Positions 41,104 to 51,119 of a stretch of DNA of 59,005 nucleotides are shown here, piece after piece. Positions within the stretch are counted from its first letter, which is position 1; the number at the start of each line of letters is the position of its first letter. The notes under the pieces are model-generated. The model was not told the origin of the DNA. It searched no databases and worked only from the letters and a program-made list of their open reading frames with translations. The translations under genes were made by a program, and so were the position numbers. Source of the stretch: an uncultured Alphaproteobacteria bacterium. Lineage in GTDB: Bacteria > Pseudomonadota > Alphaproteobacteria > CAAGCB01 > CAG-977. The stretch is from NCBI GenBank assembly GCA_944393745.1, contig CALYBD010000011.1, positions 1 to 59,005 on the forward strand, in the 5' to 3' direction.

Positions 41104-42735
41104 TTATTTTGAATTTTCGGTTGCTTTTGTGTCCCGGGTCATTGAACCGTGATCGTCCGAAAATATTTGATGGTAAGTATTTATTATATTTTTCAAAAAG
41201 TTATCAAATTTTTCCTTCAACTGAAACTCGTCCATCATTCTGATCGCAAAACGTTTAATCAGTTGCGTATAGTATCTGTCATATCTGCCCATTACGGGTT
41301 TTTGATCTGCCGCAACGGACTGATCTGCCGGTATTTCGGCAATTTCTGTTTTTTCAGGCACTTTTGTTATTTCTGATACCGCGGGCGTCTTTGTTTTTTC
41401 CAACGTCTCGGATCTCTTTGCGTTTTCGGGTGTTTTTTCCTTAACACGCGGAAAGGCCGGGCGAAGTCTTGTTGAAAAAGTTTTTCCGGAGTGAATCGAA
41501 GACGTCTGAATGACTTCTTCAATCCCCGGAATCTGATTAAAAATAAACGGCATTTTTACATTCGACGCTGTTTTCCGCTGTTCGGCAATTATTTCTTTTT
41601 GGCGTTTTTTTGTTTTCTGCAAAGCGGCATAGGCTCTCATATCTTTTTCAAAATACTGCCGCCACAACGGAACGGCGTCCCCCATTATTTTGTTTTGTTG
41701 AACCACTTCTTCGGAAATTTTTTGCTGATAAGCAGCCATTCTTTTATTCAGCGAATAACGTATATCCCTGCACAAAACACCGTTTTTGGCCAGACGTTCG
41801 TATACTTTTGCGACGTCCGCTTTAATTCTGCCCGGAACATTCCGAGCACGCTGTTCCAGCAGGCTGACACGCTGCGACAGGCTGTCCATTAAATAATCAT
41901 ACAAAAATGTCCCCCGTTTTTCGTTAAATGTAATTGTCGTTAAAAATCCCAATTCCAGACGGATTTCACCGCTTTGACATTCCAAAAACAAATTTGCCCG
42001 GTCCAATTCAAGTGAAGCGCCCGTTACCAGATTTTTTAAAATGCCCTCTCCTTGGGCCTGCGGATCCGATGACTTGTCTACTTTGATGTTATCCGGAGGA
42101 GATATATTATACACACGCCTTGTTTCCAGCATGACCAGTTCGACTTTTGCCCGGGGCGCTGCTTTTTCCTTTATCGCCTCTTCATTTTTTACGACCTGTG
42201 CCCATTGATAAGCATAGTTTTCTTCACCATCTATCAGGTTATTTTGTTTTTCACATTCATTGATCATACGATTCAAATAATCATATAAAACGTTATAAAC
42301 GTCCAAATGGATCTGATAACAGCCTTTTCCCTGGGCCCGAGATTCTTCAAAACGCATCAAAACTGCCGTAGAAATCGGCTGATAAAATTTTTCGATAACC
42401 CCTTTATACAAAGCAACATGCGTTAATTCATGCTTTAAAATATGATCAAATTGCGCTGTTCCTTTTTTATACCGATTAACGATTTGAACCTCAAATTCAA
42501 AATTACTGAAATCCAGGATAATTTTCCCGGTATTGCAGTCTATTTGAATGTTCGGAATATAAGATACGGGAACAGTACATCCGGCAGCACCGATACCGCA
42601 TCTTGTCAAGGGATCCGAAATTCTGAAAGTGATTTTTTCCTCAATCGGTATAATCGAAACTTCCGATTGACCGAATGCCGGAAAAGAGAAAAGAAACACA
42701 AGAAAAAAGAAAACAAACTGCCGGCTGTTATTCAT
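41104..42735 (-). CDS. Secreted HExxH putative metalloprotease, large paralogue
   Basis: A 543-residue exported protein with signal peptide (MNNSRQFVFFFLVFLFSFPAFG). The family core is KKGTAQFDHILKHELTHVALY with HELTH at 102-106, which would bind zinc. A central region repeats part of the fold without HExxH (GFLTTITFNEKRGTFLYDYLMDS). Coiled-coil and a P/E/T-rich stretch (about 420-480) follow. Two smaller relatives with the same LKHELTH motif lie directly upstream. Family name and substrate are unknown. It overlaps its upstream neighbour by 8 nt. Confidence 0.7.
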   Translation of the reverse strand: MNNSRQFVFFFLVFLFSFPAFGQSEVSIIPIEEKITFRISDPLTRCGIGAAGCTVPVSYIPNIQIDCNTGKIILDFSNFEFEVQIVNRYKKGTAQFDHILKHELTHVALYKGVIEKFYQPISTAVLMRFEESRAQGKGCYQIHLDVYNVLYDYLNRMINECEKQNNLIDGEENYAYQWAQVVKNEEAIKEKAAPRAKVELVMLETRRVYNISPPDNIKVDKSSDPQAQGEGILKNLVTGASLELDRANLFLECQSGEIRLELGFLTTITFNEKRGTFLYDYLMDSLSQRVSLLEQRARNVPGRIKADVAKVYERLAKNGVLCRDIRYSLNKRMAAYQQKISEEVVQQNKIMGDAVPLWRQYFEKDMRAYAALQKTKKRQKEIIAEQRKTASNVKMPFIFNQIPGIEEVIQTSSIHSGKTFSTRLRPAFPRVKEKTPENAKRSETLEKTKTPAVSEITKVPEKTEIAEIPADQSVAADQKPVMGRYDRYYTQLIKRFAIRMMDEFQLKEKFDNFLKNIINTYHQIFSDDHGSMTRDTKATENSK

Positions 42736-43429
42736 GTTGTTGCTGTTCGCAGATATCCGTATTATATAAATGGTCTCCCTGCGGCGAATCTATTTTTGCG
42801 TTTTCCGCTGCGGCAGCCTTGGCATATGACTTGGCGGCTTCCTGTGCTGTTTTTGCAATGCGTTGTTGAATTTCTTCACAACCTTTTGAGGTGTCCTGTC
42901 CTTCTTCGTATGCCAAAATCATATCCTGCGCCGTTTTATTGAGATAGGAAGTCAGCACTTTTCTGTAAATTTTTTCATGGGTCAATTCATGTTTTAAGAT
43001 CTGATCGAAAAAACAGGTCCCTTTTTCGTATGCTGAAGAAATCGAAATCATCATCGCCTGTGTTTCCGCGACGTTCAATACGATCTTTGATGTTTCACAG
43101 TCTGTTTCGGCGCTGAAAGAAACACCGAAAGTCGTACAGCTGAACTTGTTTTTTGCATGACAGGACACCTGATCTGAATCCGTGCGAAAAACCGTTTGTC
43201 CGGGAACATAGTTTACTTTTACGGTCGGTCTTTCCCGGTTAACCTGCAGGTATGCATTGGCAACGGGCAGATCCTGTTTTTGGAAATAAGAATCTTTCTT
43301 TTGAACATATGTATTTTTTTTCTGATAACGGCGGGTATATTTTTGTTTTGCGCCAAAAGCTTCGGACGGAACCGATCCGACCGCAACCAGCATACAGATC
43401 AAGCAGAATATTTGTCTTATTTTGCGCAT
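42728..43429 (-). CDS. Secreted HExxH putative metalloprotease, second paralogue
   Basis: A 233-residue exported protein with signal peptide (FCLICMLVAVGSVPSEAFG). A basic, tyrosine-rich stretch (KYTRRYQKKNTYVQKKDSYF) precedes the core with YEKGTCFFDQILKHELTHEKIY (HELTH 147-151). The C-terminal third is helical. Its cysteines pair in pattern with the 211-residue paralogue (SCHAKNKFSC). The stop overlaps the start of the 543-residue gene, so translation is coupled. Confidence 0.68.
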   Translation of the reverse strand: MRKIRQIFCLICMLVAVGSVPSEAFGAKQKYTRRYQKKNTYVQKKDSYFQKQDLPVANAYLQVNRERPTVKVNYVPGQTVFRTDSDQVSCHAKNKFSCTTFGVSFSAETDCETSKIVLNVAETQAMMISISSAYEKGTCFFDQILKHELTHEKIYRKVLTSYLNKTAQDMILAYEEGQDTSKGCEEIQQRIAKTAQEAAKSYAKAAAAENAKIDSPQGDHLYNTDICEQQQHE

Positions 43430-43630
43430 TTTCTTTTCAACTCTGACGGAGTAATCGGTTTAACCTGCTCTTTTAGAATCCATTGTATCCGGATAACTGC
43501 ACACAATCAATTGAATTTCCGAATACAAATTTGCGTTAAAAGCATTGACAATCCGACAGCCTTTTTTGAACAACTGTATCCAAAATGCCGGCGTGCAAAT
43601 CCGGCATGCCGAATGCCCAAGTATCACGCT

Positions 43631-44266
43631 TTATTCTTCGCACTGTTTTTGTAAATGCAGATAAGCGTCCTGCGAATCCATCAGTTCGTTTTGTCTTGTA
43701 TCTTCGGCCATCATGCGGGAAACAAACCCGTTTAAAACCTTATTGATTTTATTGATATGCGCCTGCGTCAAGGGCGCCGGAAAAGCTTCAATAACCGCCA
43801 AAACGGCTTTGGCGATTTCGGGAGCAAACCGATTTAATATGCGTCGGTGCAGCGCCAAATGCGTTAATTCATGTTTTAAAACCGCATCAAACAAACAGGA
43901 TCCTTTTTTTAAATCAGAAGAAATTTCCACTTCGATTTTTTGTAACCCGATCTGCAGGTCGATTTTCCGGATTGATCCGATCGGAGTCAATTCCAAATTC
44001 CCGATTGAAGCGTAAAAAACAACGCGCGTACACCCGCCGCCGTGGTTAACGGCGCCGGAACAATCAAATTTTCTGTTTTTATGGATATACACCGGCCGGC
44101 CTTCATCAATCCGTACCGACATTTTTGGTTTTTCCGCATCGACCGGATCCCCTGATACCGAAACGGACAAAGGAATTTTCCGACTGATTTTCTGTACGCC
44201 AAAAACCTGATCGGCAAAACAAAACGTCAAAAACAACACCGTAAAAAAAATCAGCCCGGATTTCAT
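43631..44266 (-). CDS. Secreted HExxH putative metalloprotease, third paralogue
   Basis: A 211-residue exported protein with signal peptide (LIFFTVLFLTFCFADQVFG). The core LKKGSCLFDAVLKHELTHLALH (HELTH 132-136, read in two parts) is nearly the same as in the two downstream genes. It ends in a helical tail (MMAEDTRQNELMDSQDAY), also similar to the 543-residue paralogue (NECEKQNNLIDGEENYAY). The start is ATG 44266, with AAAGGA upstream. It is the first of three in a row; 200 nt with no gene separate it from the second. Confidence 0.68.
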   Translation of the reverse strand: MKSGLIFFTVLFLTFCFADQVFGVQKISRKIPLSVSVSGDPVDAEKPKMSVRIDEGRPVYIHKNRKFDCSGAVNHGGGCTRVVFYASIGNLELTPIGSIRKIDLQIGLQKIEVEISSDLKKGSCLFDAVLKHELTHLALHRRILNRFAPEIAKAVLAVIEAFPAPLTQAHINKINKVLNGFVSRMMAEDTRQNELMDSQDAYLHLQKQCEE

Positions 44267-44414
44267 TTTTCCTTTCCGAATAATATTTTTATTTAAACAG
44301 ACCGCCAAAGAAAAAACAATCCCTCCCGTTTACTTATTTTCCTGTAGATCCGCTTTATTTTTTCCTGTATAACAATGTAATCAAACAAAAAATACCAAAG
44401 GTCGTCTTTTTAAA

Positions 44415-45287
44415 ATGAGCGGTAATTTTCACAATTGCGCCGAATCGTTGTCTTCTTTTGTTCAAAACGAACAAAAAAAGATTTGCGTGTCGACATGGAA
44501 CGTCAATTCGGTCAAGGCGCGGTTGCCGATTTTAACGACCTACCTGCAGGAAAAAAAGCCCGACATCATTATGATGCAGGAAATCAAGACGGAAACGGAA
44601 AATTTCCCCGCTTTTGAACTGAGCTGCATCGGCTATCATTCTGTGGCCAAAGGACAGAAAAGCTATAACGGCGTGGCATTGGCAGCGGTCTATCCGCTGG
44701 AATTGATCCGGGAATCTTTGCCCGGCGCGCCGGATAACGGAGAACAATCCCGTTTTATCGAAGCCTATTGTCCGGCATTAAAAACCCGATTAATCAGCGT
44801 TTATGTCCCGAACGGGGAACCGCCGCCGACAGATCCCGGCAATACGGCCAGACTGGAATATAAGTTGGCCTGGCTGGACGCTTTGGCGGCCTATGCCGAA
44901 CAACTGATGAATCAGGACGATCCGTTTATTATCGGCGGAGACTTTAACGTCATAGAATATGATGACGATGTTTATGATCCGTCGGCTTTTAAAAACACAG
45001 CGTTTACATTGTCGTCCGTCAGACAACGTTTCCGGGCGTTTTATTATACCGGCCTGACAAACGCTTTGCGCCGCACGCAGGCTGATTCTGCCGGCCGGCC
45101 GCTGTATTCCTATTGGGATTACCGCGGCGGAGCATGGGAAAAAAACAACGGTATTTTGCTTGATCATTTGTTTTTGTCCCCCGTATGGGCGGACAAACTG
45201 ATTTCGTCATGTGTTGACAGCGAAACCCGCAGCGAGCAGAAAGCCTCTGATCACGCGCCCGTGCGCTGCCTTTTATCTTCAGTATAA
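44415..45287 (+). CDS. xth: Exodeoxyribonuclease III
   Basis: AP endonuclease and 3'-exonuclease in base excision repair. It has 290 residues with STWNVNSVKARLP, IIMMQEIKTE (metal-binding Glu), VYVPNGEPP, IIGGDFNVI (catalytic Asp-Asn), and the C-terminal SDHAPVRC. About 22 residues before KICVSTWN are extra relative to most homologues, so the true start might be further in. Confidence 0.94.
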   Translation: MSGNFHNCAESLSSFVQNEQKKICVSTWNVNSVKARLPILTTYLQEKKPDIIMMQEIKTETENFPAFELSCIGYHSVAKGQKSYNGVALAAVYPLELIRESLPGAPDNGEQSRFIEAYCPALKTRLISVYVPNGEPPPTDPGNTARLEYKLAWLDALAAYAEQLMNQDDPFIIGGDFNVIEYDDDVYDPSAFKNTAFTLSSVRQRFRAFYYTGLTNALRRTQADSAGRPLYSYWDYRGGAWEKNNGILLDHLFLSPVWADKLISSCVDSETRSEQKASDHAPVRCLLSSV

Positions 45288-45298
45288 CAGAGGAAAAG

Positions 45299-46648
45299 AT
45301 GGAGTCTCCTTCGTCATATACATTTTTAAAACTTTTTTCCGCGTTTGTTTTTGTGGCGATTAATGCTTTTTTCGTTGCGGCCGAATTTTCAATTGTTAAA
45401 ATCCGCCGGTCCCGGTTGGAAGAAATCGAAGCCCACGGCAATAAAAAAGCCAAACTGGCCATTAAAGTAACATCTGCTTTGGATTCTTACCTCAGCGCAA
45501 CACAGCTGGGAATTACTTTGGCCTCTTTGGCTTTGGGGTGGATCGGGGAACCGGCTCTGGCGGTTATTATTGATCCGTTATTCGGTCCGTGGTTAAAAGA
45601 CGATCCGATTTTAATGCATTCCGTCAGCATAGCGACCGCCTTTACGATTATTACGTTGCTGCACGTGGTGTTCGGGGAATTGGTTCCGAAATCCATTGCC
45701 ATTCAGAAAACAGAAACGGCAGTCATGCTGGTTGTCAGACCGTTATATGTGTTTGCGCAGATTTTCCGTCCGATTATTTATGTTTTCGATCATCTGGCAG
45801 CGTTTGCGCTGAAAATCATCGGGATCCAGCCGGCTCATGACAGCGATCTGGTTCATTCCGAAGAAGAAATCAAACTGATCGCCGGAGCGTCTCAGCGCGG
45901 CGGAATAATTGATAAAACGGAAAGCGAAATTATTAAAAACGCCGTTGATTTTTCCGATAAAATTGCCCGTGAAATCATGGTTCCGCGGCAGGACATGGAA
46001 TGTTTGTATTTAGAAAATACGTATGACGAAAATTTTGATATTGTCAAAAAAAGCAATCATACGCGTTATCCCGTCTGCGATGACGACAAAGACAACATCG
46101 TCGGAATGGTTCATTTGCGCGATCTGTTGATGAAGGCCGGAGAAAAAGACATTACAAAAATGCTGCGGGAAGTTCTGTTCGTCCCCGAAAGCCTTTCTGT
46201 TTCCGAAGTCCTGCATACCATGAAAAAACGCCATATTCACATGGCCATTGTCATTGACGAATACGGCGGTACTTCCGGTTTGATTTCAATGGAAGACGTG
46301 CTGGAAGAACTGGTCGGCGACATTCAGGACGAACATGATACGACCGATGATGTCTATGAAAAACGGTTGGAAGACGGATCATTTGAATTTCAAGGTATGA
46401 CTTTGCTGGACGAAGCCATGGAGTATATGGGCTTGCGTACTTTGGACGAACACGAAGAAGACACGATCGGAGGTTACGTCTTCGGATTGTTGGCGCGCAA
46501 ACCGAAAGTCGGTGATGTCGTTGATTGTCCGTTATGCAGCTTTGAAATTCTGGAAATTGACGGTTTCCGCGTTAAAAAAGTCAAAGCTTTTCTGAAAAAA
46601 AATGATGCGGAAGAAGACTCCGTCAAAACCGAAGAAAAAATCGATTAA
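45299..46648 (+). CDS. HlyC/CorC-family membrane protein (DUF21-CBS-CorC)
   Basis: A 449-residue inner-membrane protein. The N-terminal DUF21 domain (1-190) has four hydrophobic helices and ATQLGITLASLALGWIGEPA. Two CBS domains follow (IMVPRQDMECLYLENTYDEN; VLFVPESLSVSEVLHTMKKR and IVIDEYGGTSGLISMEDVLEELVGDIQDEHD), then the CorC_HlyC domain at the end. The family is linked to magnesium or cobalt efflux; a haemolysin role is historical. It lies 11 nt after xth, with AGAGGA upstream. Confidence 0.92.
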   Translation: MESPSSYTFLKLFSAFVFVAINAFFVAAEFSIVKIRRSRLEEIEAHGNKKAKLAIKVTSALDSYLSATQLGITLASLALGWIGEPALAVIIDPLFGPWLKDDPILMHSVSIATAFTIITLLHVVFGELVPKSIAIQKTETAVMLVVRPLYVFAQIFRPIIYVFDHLAAFALKIIGIQPAHDSDLVHSEEEIKLIAGASQRGGIIDKTESEIIKNAVDFSDKIAREIMVPRQDMECLYLENTYDENFDIVKKSNHTRYPVCDDDKDNIVGMVHLRDLLMKAGEKDITKMLREVLFVPESLSVSEVLHTMKKRHIHMAIVIDEYGGTSGLISMEDVLEELVGDIQDEHDTTDDVYEKRLEDGSFEFQGMTLLDEAMEYMGLRTLDEHEEDTIGGYVFGLLARKPKVGDVVDCPLCSFEILEIDGFRVKKVKAFLKKNDAEEDSVKTEEKID

Positions 46649-46654
46649 TTCATT

Positions 46655-46682
46655 ACAAAAAGGGGCCTAGGCTCCTTTTTTT
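46655..46682. terminator. Terminator between the CorC-like and acetyltransferase genes
   Basis: AAAAGGGGCCTAGG pairs with itself as AAAAGGRGCCTAGGCYCCTTTT and is followed by T residues. It serves the convergent genes on both sides. Confidence 0.7.
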
Positions 46683-47238
46683 ATTCACACGGCCTGATTA
46701 CTTTGCACGGATTGCCGGCGGCAATGACACCCGCCGGGATATCTTTAACCACAACACTGCCTGCCCCGATAACACTGTTATCCCCGATCGTTACGCCGGG
46801 TAAAATAACAACCGCCCCGCCGATCCAAACGTCTTTCCCGATCGTAATCGGTTGTGCTTTCTCCAACCCTTTACGGCGCTGTTCGGCATTCAACGGGTGA
46901 TTAACCGTATAAAACTGAACTTTCGGACCGATAAAACACCCCTGCCCGATACGCACATACCCGGCATCCAAAAATACACTGCCCGTATTGATATAAACGT
47001 CATCTTCCAAAAACAAATGACAACCGTAATCGCAATATAGCGGCGGCGTAACCGTCACGTTTTTTCCGACAGAGCCCGTTATTTCCTTTAATAAAGCCCG
47101 ACGTTTTTCCTGTTCCGAAACATCAGTGGCGTTATATTCTTGCAACAAACGCTGCACTTTGACATAAAAAACAGACAATTCTTCACAGGTCGCATCAAAC
47201 CATTCGCCGCGGCGTTGTTTTTGATATTCAGTTTCCAT
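46681..47238 (-). CDS. Maltose/galactoside-type O-acetyltransferase
   Basis: A left-handed beta-helix acetyltransferase of the Maa/LacA/NodL type that moves acetyl from acetyl-CoA to a sugar. It has 185 residues with the N-terminal helical MAC domain (EYQKQRRGEWFDATCEEL), hexapeptide repeats, the catalytic YTVNHPLNAEQRR (His), and DVWIGGAVVILPGVTIGDNS, then AAGNPCKVIRP. The exact sugar is unknown. About 200 nt upstream hold no gene apart from a terminator of the next operon. Confidence 0.9.
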   Translation of the reverse strand: METEYQKQRRGEWFDATCEELSVFYVKVQRLLQEYNATDVSEQEKRRALLKEITGSVGKNVTVTPPLYCDYGCHLFLEDDVYINTGSVFLDAGYVRIGQGCFIGPKVQFYTVNHPLNAEQRRKGLEKAQPITIGKDVWIGGAVVILPGVTIGDNSVIGAGSVVVKDIPAGVIAAGNPCKVIRPCE

Positions 47239-47358
47239 TGTTCCTGCCTTTTTGTGACCGACGGCAGTATAAAAAACAGAAAAATCAAAGTCAAATTCAA
47301 TAGCGTGCCTTCCAAAGAAGAAGCTTTACTCGTCCCGAACACAGCACATTCCAAGATA

Positions 47359-47391
47359 AAAAAACGGACACGAGAGAAGCCTCATATCCGT
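47359..47391 (-). terminator. Intrinsic terminator of the 322-aa gene
   Basis: On the minus strand ACGGATA pairs with TGTCCGT and is followed by seven T residues. Confidence 0.6.
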
Positions 47392-47446
47392 TCGGGGAAA
47401 TTTTTATATCTGTTTTTCACCGGATCAGAAAACAGATCGGTCTTTA

Positions 47447-48415
47447 TTAATCAAAAAAGCGATATAAGATATTTTCTGTATTTTCTTCCTCAACGGGATC
47501 TTCTTTTTCTTCGGAGGAGGCGTCGGCCGATTTGTTTTTCTTTGACGTATCCAGCGTATAAACGACAGCTCCCAATCTTTGACCGTTCAATCCCGATAAA
47601 GACAAAGCGCCGCCGGATAAGTTCAGTTCCGGCAAAACAAAATGCCCGGTTTGATCCGACATTGACAACAGTTTTTTCTGTTGTTTTTTCGCCAAGCTTT
47701 CCCCCGTTCCGATCGATGTCAAAAAAGCCAGATTTTCTGCCGTGCACCAGCCGGAATATTTTGTTCTGTTCGGTTCGCTCCTCCGCATTTTAAACCAAGA
47801 TATTTTTTTTAATCCCGTTTTATCCAGCGCCGTATAAATACGCACTTTGCCATATTGGGACAACGCGTCCGGAATATTTCCCACCATACGGGTTAATTTT
47901 TTGGATATTTTCAGGTATCCCGTCTTTTCCCCGTCGATTTTCATCAAAACGCTGTAAACAAGGTCTTGGGAAGGCAGTCTTTCCCAAAAACAGGCGGACG
48001 ACGAATCGATCAAATCTGCCGGCAAACGCATTCTGCCGCGATAATTTTTATCGTTAATGCGAACAAAAAAACGCGTGTTCGGGTGATAAAAAACAAAATC
48101 CGCGTCATAATCTTTAGCCAAAGCTTTTGCATACTTTGAGGCTGCTTTAACAACGCGGCGCGTGCTGCGATCCCGAGCGGCTTCCATAAATTTTTGATCC
48201 GAAAAGATCTGTTCTTTGGCAAAAGTCCGCAATTCGGTACATACGCGCGCTTCTTCCGAATGAAAGAAATCTTTCATTTTTTCATCGGGCGTTTGCTCTG
48301 TAACCGTGGCGACAACCGGCGTTTCAACTTTTATCACCTGTTGAGCCTCAGCCGAAACGGCAATATTGCCAAATAAAAAAGAAAAAATCAGGAACAAGCT
48401 TGTTTTTTTCATCAA
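47447..48415 (-). CDS. Periplasmic protein with a Cache-like sensor fold
   Basis: A 322-residue exported protein (signal peptide FLIFSFLFGNIAVSAEA). A helical part leads to DADFVFYHPNTRFFVRINDK and KIDGEKTGYLKISKKL, which resemble periplasmic Cache domains of chemoreceptors, but no transmembrane or output domain follows. The last 50 residues are charged. It might bind a small molecule; the call rests on a weak resemblance. It lies 14 nt after valS and may be co-transcribed with it. Confidence 0.5.
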   Translation of the reverse strand: MMKKTSLFLIFSFLFGNIAVSAEAQQVIKVETPVVATVTEQTPDEKMKDFFHSEEARVCTELRTFAKEQIFSDQKFMEAARDRSTRRVVKAASKYAKALAKDYDADFVFYHPNTRFFVRINDKNYRGRMRLPADLIDSSSACFWERLPSQDLVYSVLMKIDGEKTGYLKISKKLTRMVGNIPDALSQYGKVRIYTALDKTGLKKISWFKMRRSEPNRTKYSGWCTAENLAFLTSIGTGESLAKKQQKKLLSMSDQTGHFVLPELNLSGGALSLSGLNGQRLGAVVYTLDTSKKNKSADASSEEKEDPVEEENTENILYRFFD

Positions 48416-48429
48416 CTTTCTCCGAACCC

Positions 48430-51075
48430 TTACAGAGAACTTAATCGTAACAGAGCTCCGTTAACATTGTCCAATGCTGTTTTTGCTTCGTTTAAACGCA
48501 CTTTTTGTTCTTCAATGACCTTTGCCGGCGCTTTGGCTATAAAAGCTTCATTGCCTAAACGGGCATTCAAAGAAGAAATGACTTTTTCAAGATTGGCTTT
48601 TTCTTTATTTAAACGTTCCGTTTCTTTGGCAACATCAATCACTCCGGCCAGCGGCAGCAAAATTTCCGCCGTCCCGAAAACAGCCTGAGCCGACCCTTTG
48701 GCATCATCGACAGATGTTGAAATTTCCGCTTTTTCCAAACGCGCCAACGTTTTGATCAACGTGTTAAACGTTGCCAAACGTTCCTGTTCGGTTTGAGAAG
48801 CCTTGCCCAGCAACATCGTTATTTTGGCCGACGGCGCAATATTCATTTCCGAACGCAAAGACCGAACGGCAGCCACCAAATCCACAACCCAGTCCAGATC
48901 TTCTTCCGCCTTTAAATCAACCAAAGCGGACAGATCTGACCACGGCGTAACAATCAGCATCTGATCACGATCAAATCTGCTCCACAATTCTTCGGTCACA
49001 AAAGGCATCATCGGATGCAGCATAATCAGAATACGATCAAAAACCCATGCCGCCGTGGCACGCGTTTCGGCCTTAACGGCTTCATCATTTCCGAAAAACA
49101 GCGGCTTGGCAAATTCCAGATACCAGTCGCAAAACGTTCCCCAAACAAACTGATATGCCGCATTGGCCGCTTCGTTGAATTTATATTCGTCAAAAGCCGT
49201 CGTAACCTTTGCATGCGCTTGCGCCATCTTGGAAATAATCCATTTATTCAACGGCTCCTTCACCGCTTTCGGATCAAATCCTTTGACGGGTTCACAAGAA
49301 TTCATCTCGCAAAAACGCGCCGCATTCCACAGCTTTGTTACAAAATTGCGATACCCTTCGACGCGGCTTTCCCCCAGCAGCACATCACGCCCCTGAGCCG
49401 ACATGGCAACCAACGTAAATCGCATGGCATCAACACCATACTTATCCGCCAAAACCAAAGGATCAATAACGTTTCCTTTCGACTTTGACATCTTTCGCCC
49501 TTGTTCGTCACGAACCAAAGCGTGAATATAAACCGTTTTGAACGGAATTTCTTTCATAAAGAACATTCCCAGCATGACCATTCTGGCCACCCAGAAAAAG
49601 ATAATATCAAATCCCGTCACCAGAACACTGGTCGGATAATAGCGTTTCAGTTCTTTTGTTTCATCGGGCCAGCCTAATGTTGAAAACGGCCAGATTCCCG
49701 AAGAAAACCACGTGTCAAACACATCGGGATCTTGGGTCAATTCGACATGTTTGCCGTAATACTGATCTGCTTCGGCCTGAGCCAGATCGATATTTTCTTC
49801 GACAAAGAAATGGCCGTCCGGTCCATACCAAACCGGAATCTGATGGCCCCACCATAACTGACGGGAAACACACCACGGCTGAATGTTGCGCATCCATTCA
49901 AAATAGGTTTTTTCCCAAACCTTCGGAACAAACTGTAATCGACCGTCTTCCACGACCTTAATGGCTTCAACAGCCAGTTTCGGCGCATCGACAAACCATT
50001 GATCCGTCAGCCACGGTTCAATGACGACGCCGGATCTGTCTCCGTACGGAATAGTCATGGGATTGTCTTCTTCTTTAACGAACAAACCTGCCGCTTTGAC
50101 GTCCGTCAGAACTTTTTCTCTGGCTTCGGCCGTTGTCAGGCCTTGGTATGCTTGCGGTACGTTTTCGTTTAAATGCGCCGTGGAATCCAAAATATTAATC
50201 ATCGGCAAATTATGACGTTTACCGACCTCATAGTCGTTAAAATCATGTGCCGGCGTAATCTTAACGGCCCCCGTCCCTTTTGTCGGATCGGCGTGTTCAT
50301 CGGCAATTACCGGTATTGCCCGGTTGCAAATCGGAATAATAACGTTCTTACCGATAATATCTTTGTAACGTTCATCTTCATCACTGACAGCAACGGCCGT
50401 ATCGCCGAACAACGTTTCCGGACGTGTTGTCGCAATTGTGATAAAGCGATCCTTTTCCCCTTCGACAGGGTAATTAAAATACCACATTTTGCCGACAACT
50501 TCGCGCTGTTCGACTTCCAGATCGGAAATGGCCGTCTGCAAATACGGATCCCAGTTCACCAAACGTTTTGCGCGATAGACCAAGCCTTTTTTATATAACG
50601 TCACAAATTCCTGGCGAACGGCACGACACAAGCCTTCGTCCATGGTAAAACGTTCGCGCGGCCAGTCTAAAGAAGCGCCCAAACGGCGCAATTGATTCGT
50701 AATTTGTCCGCCGGATTTGGCTTTCCATTCCCAGACTTTTTCAACAAATTTTTCACGTCCTAAATCGTGTCTGGAAATACCGTCTTTGGCCAGCAGGCGT
50801 TCAACAACCATTTGCGTGGCGATACCGGCATGATCCGTCCCCGGTTGCCACAAGACATCTTTGCCTTTCATGCGTTGATAACGAATCAAAGTATCCTGAA
50901 TCGTAAAAGTCAAAGCATGCCCGATATGCAGATTTCCCGTTACATTGGGCGGAGGAATCATAATGCAATACGGTTCTTTATCCGAATCGGGATTGCAGGC
51001 AAAAGCACCTGCCTTTTCCCATTTATCATAACATTTTGTTTCGACTGCGGCCGGGTTATACGTTTTATCCAGCAT
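48430..51075 (-). CDS. valS: Valyl-tRNA synthetase
   Basis: Class I synthetase that charges tRNA-Val and edits misloaded threonine. It has 881 residues with PPPNVTGNLHIGHALT (HIGH near 52), the editing domain (TTRPETLFGDTAVAV), RKMSKSKGNVIDPL (near 527), and the C-terminal coiled-coil arm (VDVAKETERLNKEKANLEKVI). It follows popZ as in other alphaproteobacteria. A terminator at 51120 separates the two. Confidence 0.98.
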   Translation of the reverse strand: MLDKTYNPAAVETKCYDKWEKAGAFACNPDSDKEPYCIMIPPPNVTGNLHIGHALTFTIQDTLIRYQRMKGKDVLWQPGTDHAGIATQMVVERLLAKDGISRHDLGREKFVEKVWEWKAKSGGQITNQLRRLGASLDWPRERFTMDEGLCRAVRQEFVTLYKKGLVYRAKRLVNWDPYLQTAISDLEVEQREVVGKMWYFNYPVEGEKDRFITIATTRPETLFGDTAVAVSDEDERYKDIIGKNVIIPICNRAIPVIADEHADPTKGTGAVKITPAHDFNDYEVGKRHNLPMINILDSTAHLNENVPQAYQGLTTAEAREKVLTDVKAAGLFVKEEDNPMTIPYGDRSGVVIEPWLTDQWFVDAPKLAVEAIKVVEDGRLQFVPKVWEKTYFEWMRNIQPWCVSRQLWWGHQIPVWYGPDGHFFVEENIDLAQAEADQYYGKHVELTQDPDVFDTWFSSGIWPFSTLGWPDETKELKRYYPTSVLVTGFDIIFFWVARMVMLGMFFMKEIPFKTVYIHALVRDEQGRKMSKSKGNVIDPLVLADKYGVDAMRFTLVAMSAQGRDVLLGESRVEGYRNFVTKLWNAARFCEMNSCEPVKGFDPKAVKEPLNKWIISKMAQAHAKVTTAFDEYKFNEAANAAYQFVWGTFCDWYLEFAKPLFFGNDEAVKAETRATAAWVFDRILIMLHPMMPFVTEELWSRFDRDQMLIVTPWSDLSALVDLKAEEDLDWVVDLVAAVRSLRSEMNIAPSAKITMLLGKASQTEQERLATFNTLIKTLARLEKAEISTSVDDAKGSAQAVFGTAEILLPLAGVIDVAKETERLNKEKANLEKVISSLNARLGNEAFIAKAPAKVIEEQKVRLNEAKTALDNVNGALLRLSSL

Positions 51076-51119
51076 CGCCGATCCTCCCTTTCTTTTTCAG
51101 ACATTACATTATAAAAATA

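Noticed and set aside
43463-43630. Frame open for about 56 codons past the stop of the 211-aa KHELTH protein
   Set aside because: This length occurs by chance at a few percent, it has no start or ribosome site, and no paralogue has such an extension.
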